Positions 1-6,844 of a stretch of 14,097 nucleotides of DNA are shown piece after piece; position 1 is the first letter of the stretch, and each line of letters begins with the position of its first letter. Source of the DNA: Gammaproteobacteria bacterium (GTDB taxonomy: Bacteria > Pseudomonadota > Gammaproteobacteria > Chromatiales > Chromatiaceae). Where the stretch lies: positions 1 through 14,097 of the forward strand of contig JAGVUH010000442.1 in the NCBI GenBank assembly GCA_019136395.1, in the 5' to 3' direction. The notes beneath the pieces were generated by a model, which saw nothing but the letters and a program-made list of their open reading frames with translations, ran no database searches and was not told the DNA's origin. The position numbers were made by a program, and so were the translations under genes.

Positions 1-561
1 CAGGCGCTTCCAACGAGCAGGCCGGGGTACGAGGGCTTCCCGGGGGGCGATCAGGGGTTGCGGCTGGAAATAGCGGACGAGTTCGGCCCCGATGTCGGGT
101 GCGGGCTGGGGATCATCCTCGTCGGCTTCCTTATCATCGGCGCTTGGTGCCTCGCCGCGCAGGGCATGGTAGGCACTGTTGAGGCGTGAAGCATATTCCG
201 TGTCTAGTTCAGATAGGTTTGACCGGCGATCCGGATGGAAGAGGCGGATTAACAGTTGGTAGTGCCGGCGGATCTGGGCCGCTGGCGCCTCCGCTTCAAA
301 ACCGAGCATGCGCCAGGGAGTGGCTCCGGGGGCCAGCAGGACCTGGCGGATCAGAAAGCGCCCGGCGGCGAGGACCTCCTCGGGACTGGCGTTCAAGGCC
401 GCCGCGGTGGCTGGAAGGTTACGGGGGGCCAGGGCGGCGCCAAAGGCGGGCATCATGGCGGCAAACCCCACGGGCAGGGGATGGTGGACATCCGCCAGGC
501 GAGGATACCGCAGGGGCTCACGGTAGTAAGCCAGCGCGAACTCGATCAACCTCCCATGCAT
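1..561 (-). CDS. J-domain (DnaJ-like) protein, 3' end outside window
   Basis: The minus-strand frame is open from an ATG at 561-559 to the window edge (187 codons seen, no stop), so the gene is partial at its C-terminus. Residues about 83-136 resemble a J domain: a WRMLGF-type start, a basic helix II (QIRRHYQLLIRLF), the diagnostic HPD tripeptide at residues 109-111, and a following helix with LNSAYHALRGE. The J domain is thus internal, after about 80 residues I do not recognise, and is followed by an acidic linker (DDKEADEDD). J domains stimulate Hsp70 ATPase, so this is a probable DnaK co-chaperone or adaptor. An in-frame stop lies upstream near 620, and ATG 561 is the only good start; its ribosome site is weak. 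It is the third gene of the leftward EPS group, 110 bp after the kinase half, which suggests a role linked to EPS assembly (inference). Confidence 0.8.
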   Translation of the reverse strand, partial: MHGRLIEFALAYYREPLRYPRLADVHHPLPVGFAAMMPAFGAALAPRNLPATAAALNASPEEVLAAGRFLIRQVLLAPGATPWRMLGFEAEAPAAQIRRHYQLLIRLFHPDRRSNLSELDTEYASRLNSAYHALRGEAPSADDKEADEDDPQPAPDIGAELVRYFQPQPLIAPREALVPRPARWKRL

Positions 562-604
562 GAATGACGCATCCTGAAGCGATGGACCTGAGGGACGATT
601 ACCA

Positions 605-639
605 ATCCCCGGTAGGGCCTAGGGTTGCCTAGCGGGGAT
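605..639. repeat. Intercistronic inverted repeat / RNA hairpin
   Basis: In the 110-bp gap between the kinase half and the J-domain gene, ATCCCCG (605-611) is perfectly complementary to CGGGGAT (633-639). TAGG (613-616) further pairs with CCTA (628-631) after one G-G mismatch. No T-run follows on the minus strand, so it does not look like a classical terminator. It could stabilise the upstream mRNA or lower downstream expression. Confidence 0.5.
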
Positions 640-671
640 AGATGGGTGAGGGAACTGGGTCGCTCCTGGCC

Positions 672-1736
672 TCAGGCCCCCGCCTTGTCGGGCAGGGCCT
701 CGGTGTCGGACTTGTTCCCGTAGGAATAGGTGTAATGGTAATCGTAGCTGTAGCCATACCCGTAACCATAGCCGTAGCCATAACCGCCACCGGGACGCCC
801 GGCCATGGTCATGACGGTGCCGATGACATGGGCGTTGGCGGCCCGCAGGCGCTTGATGGCACCCTCCAGGGCGCCGGCGCGGGTCTCCGCGGTCTTGATG
901 GCGAAGATGGTGGCGGTGGACAGGTTGGCCAGCACCAGGGCATCGGCCAGGCCGATCACGGGCGGACCGTCGAGGAGGACGTAGTCGAACCGTTCCACGG
1001 CCAGGTGCAGCAGATCGAGCATCTTGGCGCTGGAGAGCAGTTCCACCGGGTTGGGCGGCAGGGGACCGCTGGTGATGGTGAAGAGGCGGGTGATCTCGGT
1101 GGCCCGGGCGATGCGGGCGGGTTCGATGTCGCCGGCCAGGTAGTTGGTCAGGCCCTCGGTGTTGGGCAGAGCGAAGGTGCGATGCAGGGAGGGATTGCGC
1201 AGATCGGCATCGATCAGCAGGACCTTGGCGCCGGCCTGGGCGAAGACCGTGGCCATGACCACGGCGGTGGTGGTCTTGCCCTCGGAGGGGGAAGCGCTAG
1301 TGAAGTGGCAGATCCGCGGCGCGCCCTCGGAGGTGGAAAAGAGCAGGGAGGTGCGCAGGGAGCGGGCCGCCTCTGCCAGGGGGCTCTTGGGATCGCGATT
1401 GACCAGCAAAGGCAGTTGTTCCCCCTCAAGGCGATGGTCCTCGCCGCTGGCCATGGGCGTGAGACCGAGCACGGGCACGCCAACCCGACGCTCCGCGTCC
1501 TCGCTGGTCTTGATGCTGTCGTCCAGGGTCTCGAGAAGGTAGGCCAGACCCACACCCAGCAGGATTCCCAGGGCCAGGGCGATGGCCAGGTTGCGAGGCA
1601 GGCTGGGTTTGAAGGGTCGGGCCGGGATCACCGCGGCGTCGACCACGGAGACGTTGTTGGTGCCGATGCCGGCGGTGACGCCGACCTCCTTCAGGCGTTG
1701 GAGCAGACCCTCGTAAAGTTCCCGGTTGGTGTCCAC
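672..1736 (-). CDS. Tyrosine autokinase half of a broken Wzc/GumC-type EPS co-polymerase
   Basis: This frame holds the C-terminal part of a polysaccharide co-polymerase with a BY-kinase domain. It begins inside the periplasmic end of the Wzz region (a conserved DTNRELYEGLLQR stretch), then a PxxP-type segment and a second membrane helix at about residues 50-68. The kinase domain follows: Walker A SEGKTTT (about 151-157), Walker A' VLLIDADLR (172-180) and Walker B YVLLDGPP (252-259). A C-terminal tail at 319-339 has 11 tyrosines alternating with Gly, Ser, Asp, His or Thr; such clusters are the autophosphorylation sites of the family. The GTG at 1736 is only the first possible start after the frame break: GGGAGG abuts it with no spacing, and the family's conserved sequence continues upstream. 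I therefore read this as the distal half of one gene whose proximal half is in another frame (1691-2935). All kinase motifs are intact. Confidence 0.85.
   Translation of the reverse strand: MDTNRELYEGLLQRLKEVGVTAGIGTNNVSVVDAAVIPARPFKPSLPRNLAIALALGILLGVGLAYLLETLDDSIKTSEDAERRVGVPVLGLTPMASGEDHRLEGEQLPLLVNRDPKSPLAEAARSLRTSLLFSTSEGAPRICHFTSASPSEGKTTTAVVMATVFAQAGAKVLLIDADLRNPSLHRTFALPNTEGLTNYLAGDIEPARIARATEITRLFTITSGPLPPNPVELLSSAKMLDLLHLAVERFDYVLLDGPPVIGLADALVLANLSTATIFAIKTAETRAGALEGAIKRLRAANAHVIGTVMTMAGRPGGGYGYGYGYGYGYSYDYHYTYSYGNKSDTEALPDKAGA
720..782 (-). repeat. Tyrosine-alternating tail repeat in the BY-kinase
   Basis: This is the coding stretch for 21 residues in which every second residue is Tyr (11 Tyr). 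First the partner is Gly, then Ser, Asp, His, Thr and Ser. Tyr codons mix TAT and TAC and Gly codons vary, so it is a protein-level repeat rather than a freshly expanded DNA repeat. Confidence 0.85.
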
Positions 1737-2935
1737 CTCCCGTTTGTCAGCCGGATGCTGTCGGCGATGGCGGCCACTTCCTTGGCGATGGTGCGGTCGA
1801 TGTCGGCAATCTGACGCTGCAACTGCTGCATCTTGGGGTAGCCGGGTTTGTAGACCTCCAGGTTCTGCTCGTACTCGGCCTGTAGCTCCGCGCGCCGCCC
1901 CTTGAGCTTTTCGATGGCGGCGCTGTCCAGCATGCCGGCGACCCCGGGGTTGTCGGCATCGCTCAGGCCCATGTAAGCCGCCTCGGCCTCGATGCGGGCG
2001 GCCTCGGCCTTGACCAGGGAGGTGGTCATCTCGTTCAGCCGTGCCATCAGAGTGGAGAGGCGGTTCTCGTTGTCGATGATCTCGCGCTCCCGGGCGTACT
2101 CCACCAGGCGCTTCTCGGAGTCCTCGAGGTTGGCACGGGCCTGCTGCAGTTGCTCCTGGAGGAAGCGGGTGGCATAGGAGGAGGCCTCGAAGCGACGCTC
2201 CAGATTCATGTTGATGAAATTGCTGGCGAAGGCATTAGCCACCGCCGCTGCCTCGGCCGGGCGTGGGCTGTCGTAGGAGATCTTCACCAGCCGGGAGTTG
2301 CGCACCGGGTCGACGGTGAGATTTTGGAGCAAGGCCTTTTCCTGCGCCTCGGGCGAGGGCTGATCCGTCGTTTCGCTGGTCTGTTGATCGACGGCCTGGG
2401 TACTGGCCCCAAGAATCCCGGCCAGCCAGGTCTGGAAGGAACTGAACAGATCACCAAAGAATGAGGAGGTTTCATCCTCGGGCTTCCGCTGGGTCTGAGG
2501 TTCCAACCCAAGTTGGTCGATCACGCGCCGGGCCAGATTCCTACTCTTGAGAAGCTCGTACTGGGTCTGATAAAAGTCGGTGCCGGAGCGAGAGTCCTCA
2601 TCGGGGGACACGCTCTTGTAATCGACCACTTGGCCCTCCTGGCGCTCAATCTGCAACAGTAGGGTACCGCGATAGATCGGGGTGGTGGAAAAGGTGTAGA
2701 TGAGACCTATTAGGACGACCAGGGCCGTGGCAAGGAGCACGGTGCCCTTGCGACGCACCAGGATGCCCCAAAGGTGGCGAAGGTCGATGAAATCCTCCTC
2801 ATCCTTCGCGGGTGCGGAGGAGGTGGAGACCTCGGTGGCGGGACGTAGCGCCAGGGCGCGCTGGCCGGGCGTTGCCAAGTGGCCTCGCGGGGGCAGGGCA
2901 TCCGCGGGAGCCGGGGGTTGCTCAATGCCACTCAT
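1691..2935 (-). CDS. Wzz/GumC chain-length half of a broken EPS co-polymerase
   Basis: The N-terminal part of a Wzc/GumC-type polysaccharide co-polymerase, which controls EPS chain length and contacts the Wza export channel. After a Pro/Ala-rich cytoplasmic start comes the Wzz signature (FIDLRHLWGILVRRK), a membrane helix at about residues 65-83, then a long periplasmic region. That region is rich in coiled coil (FLQEQLQQARANLEDSEKRL and following) and contains a conserved YPKMQQLQRQIADID segment. After IADSIRLT the sequence loses family resemblance and stops within about 16 residues, while the expected KREVDTNREL continuation is present in another frame on the same strand. So the reading frame is broken near 1740 and the second membrane helix and kinase are missing from this product. 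The gene starts 2 nt after the stop of the export lipoprotein gene (ATGTAGTCATG arrangement), so translation is probably coupled to it. Confidence 0.85.
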   Translation of the reverse strand: MSGIEQPPAPADALPPRGHLATPGQRALALRPATEVSTSSAPAKDEEDFIDLRHLWGILVRRKGTVLLATALVVLIGLIYTFSTTPIYRGTLLLQIERQEGQVVDYKSVSPDEDSRSGTDFYQTQYELLKSRNLARRVIDQLGLEPQTQRKPEDETSSFFGDLFSSFQTWLAGILGASTQAVDQQTSETTDQPSPEAQEKALLQNLTVDPVRNSRLVKISYDSPRPAEAAAVANAFASNFINMNLERRFEASSYATRFLQEQLQQARANLEDSEKRLVEYAREREIIDNENRLSTLMARLNEMTTSLVKAEAARIEAEAAYMGLSDADNPGVAGMLDSAAIEKLKGRRAELQAEYEQNLEVYKPGYPKMQQLQRQIADIDRTIAKEVAAIADSIRLTNGRWTPTGNFTRVCSNA

Positions 2936-2937
2936 GA

Positions 2938-3666
2938 CTACATTCCGATTGGAGCAATGGAGAGCTTGCCGAAGATCCGGTCGAAAAAGACCAATGTCCC
3001 AGACTGGGCGACATGAATCGTGTCGCCACCGACTAACAGCGGATCGGGAGTGGAACCATCCTGGACGGCATCAAGGTCAATGATGTATCCCCGAATGCCG
3101 TCACGCTCCGTTTTACGGAAGATGACCGCTTCGTCCTTGGCAGTGTTCTTTACGCCGCGGGCCTGGGCAATCGCCTCCATCAGGGTCATGGAACCCTTCA
3201 GGGGGAAGACGCCAGGTTGATTCAAGTCGCCTACCACGGTGATTTTCTGGCTGGCGGATTCCTCAACGAAGAGGTTCACCTGGGGGTTTTGCAGATAATT
3301 TTCAGCCAGACGGCGGGTGATGAGTTGTTCTGCCTCTTCCTGGGTAAGCCCCGCGACCTTGATGGCACCGATGAGCGGCAAAAAAATCTCCCCGCTAGCC
3401 ATCACCCGTTCCTTGGTCGACATCTCCGGCGCCTGAAAGACCTCAAGCTGAAGCAGATCCCCTTCGCTGATTCGGGGGATGGCCGCTGGCCCTGGGTCTG
3501 GTGGAATTCCATTGATGGTGGGGACAGATCTTGCGTCACCGGTCGATGTCGCGGTGGGCGGGGGTGCCTCATCCGCCGGACCCGTTACCCCGCCATAGGA
3601 CTTGCAACCTTGGAGGACGATGAGGAGTGCCGTCAGGGCGGCGAGACGCGTGAGTGAATGATGCAA
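2938..3666 (-). CDS. Wza/GumB-type polysaccharide export outer-membrane lipoprotein
   Basis: A 242-residue protein with a lipoprotein signal: a short basic N-terminus, a hydrophobic stretch (LTALLIVLQ) and a lipobox LQGC with Cys at residue 21. The mature part has a Poly_export domain (ISEGDLLQLEVFQAPEMS... LPLIGAIKVAGLT... LAENYLQNPQVNLFVEE), followed by an SLBB-like domain (KITVVGDLNQPGVFPLKG...). Family members form the outer-membrane channel through which EPS leaves the cell, docked to the Wzc/GumC protein encoded next. It is shorter than E. coli Wza and resembles GumB/EpsE-size members. The start is TTG at 3666: no ATG or GTG lies between the in-frame upstream TAA (about 3699) and the signal peptide, and the TTG start gives a complete signal sequence. 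Only a weak GGTGGG lies upstream. It is the first gene of the leftward EPS group. Confidence 0.88.
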   Translation of the reverse strand: MHHSLTRLAALTALLIVLQGCKSYGGVTGPADEAPPPTATSTGDARSVPTINGIPPDPGPAAIPRISEGDLLQLEVFQAPEMSTKERVMASGEIFLPLIGAIKVAGLTQEEAEQLITRRLAENYLQNPQVNLFVEESASQKITVVGDLNQPGVFPLKGSMTLMEAIAQARGVKNTAKDEAVIFRKTERDGIRGYIIDLDAVQDGSTPDPLLVGGDTIHVAQSGTLVFFDRIFGKLSIAPIGM

Positions 3667-3746
3667 AGGACTGATCCCACCGGCTGTTGAGTCGGCTTAA
3701 GACGCGCTGATTGAAGATTGTGTGGATGTTGAGGCTTCGGGTCGCT

Positions 3747-3773
3747 TGGCAAGGGGCTGATGTTTGCTTGCCA
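3747..3773. repeat. Inverted repeat TGGCAAG-N13-CTTGCCA
   Basis: Perfect 7-bp arms at 3747-3753 and 3767-3773, 20 bp centre to centre. It lies between the predicted leftward promoter and the export lipoprotein gene. It could be a two-turn dimeric regulator site or, in RNA, a hairpin in the 5' leader. Confidence 0.4.
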
Positions 3774-3797
3774 CGATCTTGTTGGGGTGACATCGGG

Positions 3798-3826
3798 ATG
3801 ACACCTGACGATTACGTCCAAGTCAA
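3798..3826 (-). promoter_or_regulatory. Candidate sigma70-type promoter for the leftward EPS genes
   Basis: Reading the minus strand, TTGACT (3826-3821, 5 of 6 matches to the -35 consensus) is followed after exactly 17 bp by TGTCAT (3803-3798, 4 of 6 to the -10 consensus). Transcription would start near 3790 and give a leader of about 125 nt before the TTG start at 3666. A nested dyad, TGAC-N4-GACG-N4-CGTC-N3-GTCA, spans 3799-3825 and overlaps both elements. Confidence 0.4.
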
Positions 3827-3912
3827 CTTACCACACTCACCATTGGATTTGCCAGTGTCAGGAGTTGTTCTGGGTCCTGTTCGAGATGAATCACCGGTTC
3901 AGCAGGCCAGAA

Positions 3913-3952
3913 TGTCGGATTTTGTCGGAATTTGTCGGATTTCGTCGGAATT
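3913..3952. repeat. Four-copy 10-bp tandem repeat, operator-like
   Basis: Four consecutive 10-mers read TGTCGGATTT, TGTCGGAATT, TGTCGGATTT and CGTCGGAATT. They differ only at position 8 (A or T) and in the first base of the last copy. The period of about one helical turn puts every copy on the same face of the DNA. The array ends 68 bp before the ATG of the Wzy-like gene, beside an AT-rich stretch at 3953-3985. This is what a multi-copy activator or repressor site looks like, but no regulator is identified. Confidence 0.7.
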
Positions 3953-4020
3953 CAACTCATTAAATAACCTGTAATTTTTTCTGAATTTCCGCTTGCGCTT
4001 CCTGCGTCGTTCGGCGGACA

Positions 4021-5634
4021 ATGGATGTAAGTGATGTTAACTTGGCCCAGGTGGCGACTTCCCTGCCACAGTTCCTAGACTCAACGCCAAAATCAATGGA
4101 AGCCTCATCCCACGTCCGCCATTCGTTGCGCAGCCAGGCCATTTTTTTCTCCTTGCTCGTCATCATCCTCTTCGCGCCCGTGTTTCGCGCTAGCGTGCCG
4201 GCCCTGCCGCTGATGGCCCTCCAGTTGGCCAGCGTGGCCTTGTTGGCCATCCTCGCCTGGGCGCCGGGACGTCTGCGGCTCAGGTCCCCGGAGTGGCTTG
4301 GGGTGGGCTTCCTCCTCGCGTTTCCTCTACTTTACTTGATCCCCTTGCCCGGGGGCCTGATCGAGGGCGTACCTGGACAGGCCCCTTATCGCGCCACCGT
4401 GAACCTGGTGGCGGGCGAAGATCAGCCAGGTGCCAGTCCGCTGTCCCTGGTGGCCTACCTGACGCAGGCAAGCTGGCTGATGCTCCTGATCCCGGTGGCC
4501 GTGTTTCTCGCCACGCGCCAGTTGGGAGAAAACCAGCAACTCCACCTGGTTAAGGCCCTGTTTGTCATCATCGGTTTCCAGGCTCTCTTGGCGCTGGTGC
4601 AGTATGGCGCCGCGCAAGGAGGGCTGTTGCTGTTTGGTTTCGACCCCTCGGAGAGCGGCGCGGCGGGCACTTACCGCAACCGCAACCATCTCGCGGGCCT
4701 GTTGGAGATGACGCTTCCCCTGGTTTTGGCCATGCTGCTGTTTTCCCTGGGGCGGGAAACGCCGGACCGCAAACGTGGTTGGCGGCGCAAGGTCTCCTTC
4801 TTTGCCTCCCTCAGCGGTCACAAGGCCCTCGCCTATGGAGCGCTCGCGGTCCTGGTGGTCCTGGGCATTGTCTTTACCCGCTCCCGCACGGGCATCGCCC
4901 TGGCCATGTTGGGCATCCTCATGACCACCTTCCTGTTTTCACGCCGGATTGGCGGTGATAACGTTTATGGGCCTACCGGTACCCTGGTGGCGATCGTGAT
5001 GGGGATCGCCGTCAGTATCGGCCTTGCGCCGGTGCTGGATCGCTTCTCCGTCGGCGGGGCCCTGGAGGACATGCGCTGGACGATCTACGACGCGTCCATC
5101 GAGGGCCTGGCGACCTTCCTGCCGTTTGGCAGTGGTCCCGGGACCTACGTGCAGGTCTTACCCGCCTTTCAGCCCTTGGAGCTAGGCCCCTGGCTGATCG
5201 ATTTCGCCCACAACGATTACCTCCAGTGGCTCTTCGAGGGTGGCATGCTCGCGGCCCTCTTGATGCTCCTGCTCCTGGGTCTATATTTGTGGCAGTGGAC
5301 GCGCATCTACAGTCGTGACCGCTGGTCCCGTTATCGCTTCGTCCAGGTTGCCGCCGGGATTGGCCTGTTGATGATGCTGATCCACGAGTTCCTGGACTTC
5401 AATTTACACATCCCGGCCAACATGGTCTTTTTCGCCCTGCTTGCCGGCATCTTCTTCTCTGATCCTGGTCAGGTGGATGAAAGCAGAGGTCGTCGCCGGC
5501 ACAAGCGGCGCACCCCGAATCTGGCCAGCGCTCCCGCGGCGGAAGGAGCCGCCAACTCCTCTCAGGCAAGCCCGCAGGTCCAGGAACAGATCCCCAATCC
5601 GTTCCTCGATCCCGTCTCGGAAAAGCCGTCATGA
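4021..5634 (+). CDS. O-antigen ligase/polymerase family protein (Wzy candidate)
   Basis: A 537-residue polytopic inner-membrane protein of the O-antigen ligase (WaaL/Wzy-like, PF04932-type) family, with roughly 10-12 hydrophobic segments between residues about 38 and 480. Recognisable signatures are RNRNHLAGLLEM (about 218-229), the FTRSRTGIALAM segment (about 284), and AHNDYLQWLFEGG (about 396-408) after a large periplasmic loop. A hydrophilic, Arg/Pro-rich tail of about 60 residues follows the last helix. In an EPS locus with Wza and Wzc partners, the likely role is polymerising lipid-linked repeat units in the periplasm; an O-antigen or protein ligase cannot be excluded. The start is uncertain: ATG 4021 has a weak GGCGG just upstream, and in-frame ATG 4096 (residue 26) would remove a hydrophilic N-terminus and also lacks a good ribosome site. 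Confidence 0.85.
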   Translation: MDVSDVNLAQVATSLPQFLDSTPKSMEASSHVRHSLRSQAIFFSLLVIILFAPVFRASVPALPLMALQLASVALLAILAWAPGRLRLRSPEWLGVGFLLAFPLLYLIPLPGGLIEGVPGQAPYRATVNLVAGEDQPGASPLSLVAYLTQASWLMLLIPVAVFLATRQLGENQQLHLVKALFVIIGFQALLALVQYGAAQGGLLLFGFDPSESGAAGTYRNRNHLAGLLEMTLPLVLAMLLFSLGRETPDRKRGWRRKVSFFASLSGHKALAYGALAVLVVLGIVFTRSRTGIALAMLGILMTTFLFSRRIGGDNVYGPTGTLVAIVMGIAVSIGLAPVLDRFSVGGALEDMRWTIYDASIEGLATFLPFGSGPGTYVQVLPAFQPLELGPWLIDFAHNDYLQWLFEGGMLAALLMLLLLGLYLWQWTRIYSRDRWSRYRFVQVAAGIGLLMMLIHEFLDFNLHIPANMVFFALLAGIFFSDPGQVDESRGRRRHKRRTPNLASAPAAEGAANSSQASPQVQEQIPNPFLDPVSEKPS

Positions 5635-5703
5635 TCCTGAGGCTCAGACCCTTTGGTTGCCTTGTTCGCCTGAAGTATTTTCAATCCTGACAACGAGATC
5701 GCC

Positions 5704-6834
5704 ATGGATGAGAGATTATTTCTGGTAGCCAGTTTGACCTTTCTTGTCACGCTGATACTGCTGCTGTTCCTGATGCCCTTGGCATGCCGTATCGGCTTGA
5801 CGGACCACCCAGGGGGTAGAAAGCTACATGCCAGACCAACGCCACTAGTGGGTGGCATTGGTATCTACCTTGGCTGCGCCTTTGCTGGGCTCTTTATGCC
5901 GGTAGGACTGGAACGTTATCTCATTCTCCTGAGTGCCGGTGGGATCCTGGTGCTGACCGGGGCGGTTGATGACCTGCTGGATCTTCCGGTAAGGCTGCGT
6001 ATGTCCTTGCAGATCCTGGCCAGTATGGTCATGAGTCTGGTGGCGGGGGTGGTGCTGGTTAACCTGGGGGAACTCGTCATACCTGGTTGGACCCTGTCGC
6101 TGGGGATGTTGGCGGTGCCGTTCACGGTCTTTGCCGCCGTAGGGTTAATCAATGCCATGAATATGAGCGATGGTCTTGATGGCTTGGCGGGGGGGTTGGC
6201 CTTGATCAGCCTCACAGCCCTGATGTTGATCGTGATCCAGGCCGGCGCGGATCAGTATTACATTAAGTTACTACCTTTAATGGCCGCTGTTTCGGCTTTC
6301 CTAGTGCTCAATTTACGACCACGCCAGCCGGCCTTGGTGTTCATGGGGGATGCCGGAAGCCTGTTTCTCGGCTTCACCCTGTGCTGGTTTTTTATTCGTT
6401 TCACCCAGGGCCCCGCACCGCTCATGGCACCGGTAACGGCCTTGTGGCTAGTGGCCTTACCGCTTATTGATACCCTGGTCATCATGGCGCGGCGGATCGC
6501 GAAGGGGCGATCCCCCTTCGCGGCGGATCGTGAGCATTTACACCATATCCTGCTGGCGGCGGGTTTTTCACCCAAGGCAGTGCTGGGCATCATGCTCTTG
6601 CTCGCCACGGCCGCGGCCGGGGTAGGTTTGTTCAGTCATTTCCTTCACGCCCCTGACTTCGTCATGTTTTGGGGCTTCATGCTATGCCTTGGCGGGTATC
6701 ATCTGCTTATTTCCCGTGCCTGGCGTCTCAAGCGCTTCATTGGACGGGAACTGACACATGCCCACCAACCGCGATTGCTGATCCCAGCGGAGATCGTCTC
6801 CCCTCCCGGCGCTGGAAGCCAAAGGGGAATGTGA
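5704..6834 (+). CDS. WecA/MraY-like polyprenyl-phosphate sugar-1-phosphate transferase
   Basis: A 376-residue multispanning membrane protein of the glycosyltransferase 4 (PNPT) family, which transfers a sugar-1-phosphate (GlcNAc-1-P in WecA) from a UDP-sugar to undecaprenyl phosphate on the cytoplasmic side. The family motifs are all present: the early GRKLHARPTPLVGGIGI segment (38-54), DDLLD (89-93, metal/substrate aspartates), NAMNMSDGLDGLAGG (150-164), FMGDAGSLFLGF (213-224) and the His-rich REHLHH (276-281). The HLHH form is more like WecA than MraY. It lies 69 bp after the Wzy-like gene on the same strand and probably initiates the EPS repeat unit. It could also supply O-antigen or enterobacterial-common-antigen-like glycans; substrate cannot be read from sequence. 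The ATG 5704 start gives a full first helix. It converges on the Nudix gene, with only 10 bp between their ends. Confidence 0.9.
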   Translation: MDERLFLVASLTFLVTLILLLFLMPLACRIGLTDHPGGRKLHARPTPLVGGIGIYLGCAFAGLFMPVGLERYLILLSAGGILVLTGAVDDLLDLPVRLRMSLQILASMVMSLVAGVVLVNLGELVIPGWTLSLGMLAVPFTVFAAVGLINAMNMSDGLDGLAGGLALISLTALMLIVIQAGADQYYIKLLPLMAAVSAFLVLNLRPRQPALVFMGDAGSLFLGFTLCWFFIRFTQGPAPLMAPVTALWLVALPLIDTLVIMARRIAKGRSPFAADREHLHHILLAAGFSPKAVLGIMLLLATAAAGVGLFSHFLHAPDFVMFWGFMLCLGGYHLLISRAWRLKRFIGRELTHAHQPRLLIPAEIVSPPGAGSQRGM

Positions 6835-6844
6835 GATGTTGGGG

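Larger units (their letters stand above)
3667..4020. other. Divergent EPS intergenic region
   Basis: This 354-bp non-coding stretch separates the leftward export genes from the rightward Wzy-like gene and is clearly more AT-rich than its surroundings. It holds a candidate leftward promoter with an overlapping dyad (3788-3826), a 7-bp inverted repeat (3747-3773) and a four-copy 10-bp tandem repeat (3913-3952). Short frames through it have no recognisable protein character. Confidence 0.7.

Noticed and set aside
1691..1736. Kinase half as a natural separate gene (CapB-like)
   Set aside because: The GTG lies within conserved co-polymerase sequence, has no spaced ribosome site, and the second membrane helix is on the kinase side, unlike real split systems.
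642..1814. 390-codon open frame on the plus strand
   Set aside because: It is antisense to the kinase and its Gly/His/Val-rich translation has no family character; a GC-rich shadow of the kinase gene.
3747..3773. Possible sigma54 promoter (TGGCA ... TTGC)
   Set aside because: The TGGCA and TTGC elements are not at the required N5 spacing on either strand; the inverted repeat explains the resemblance.
3711..3974. 87-codon plus-strand frame in the divergent EPS region
   Set aside because: It runs through the predicted promoter and the 10-bp repeats, has no ribosome site and no recognisable domain.
3960..4250. 96-codon minus-strand frame over the start of the Wzy-like gene
   Set aside because: Antisense to a well-supported membrane protein gene; no domain.
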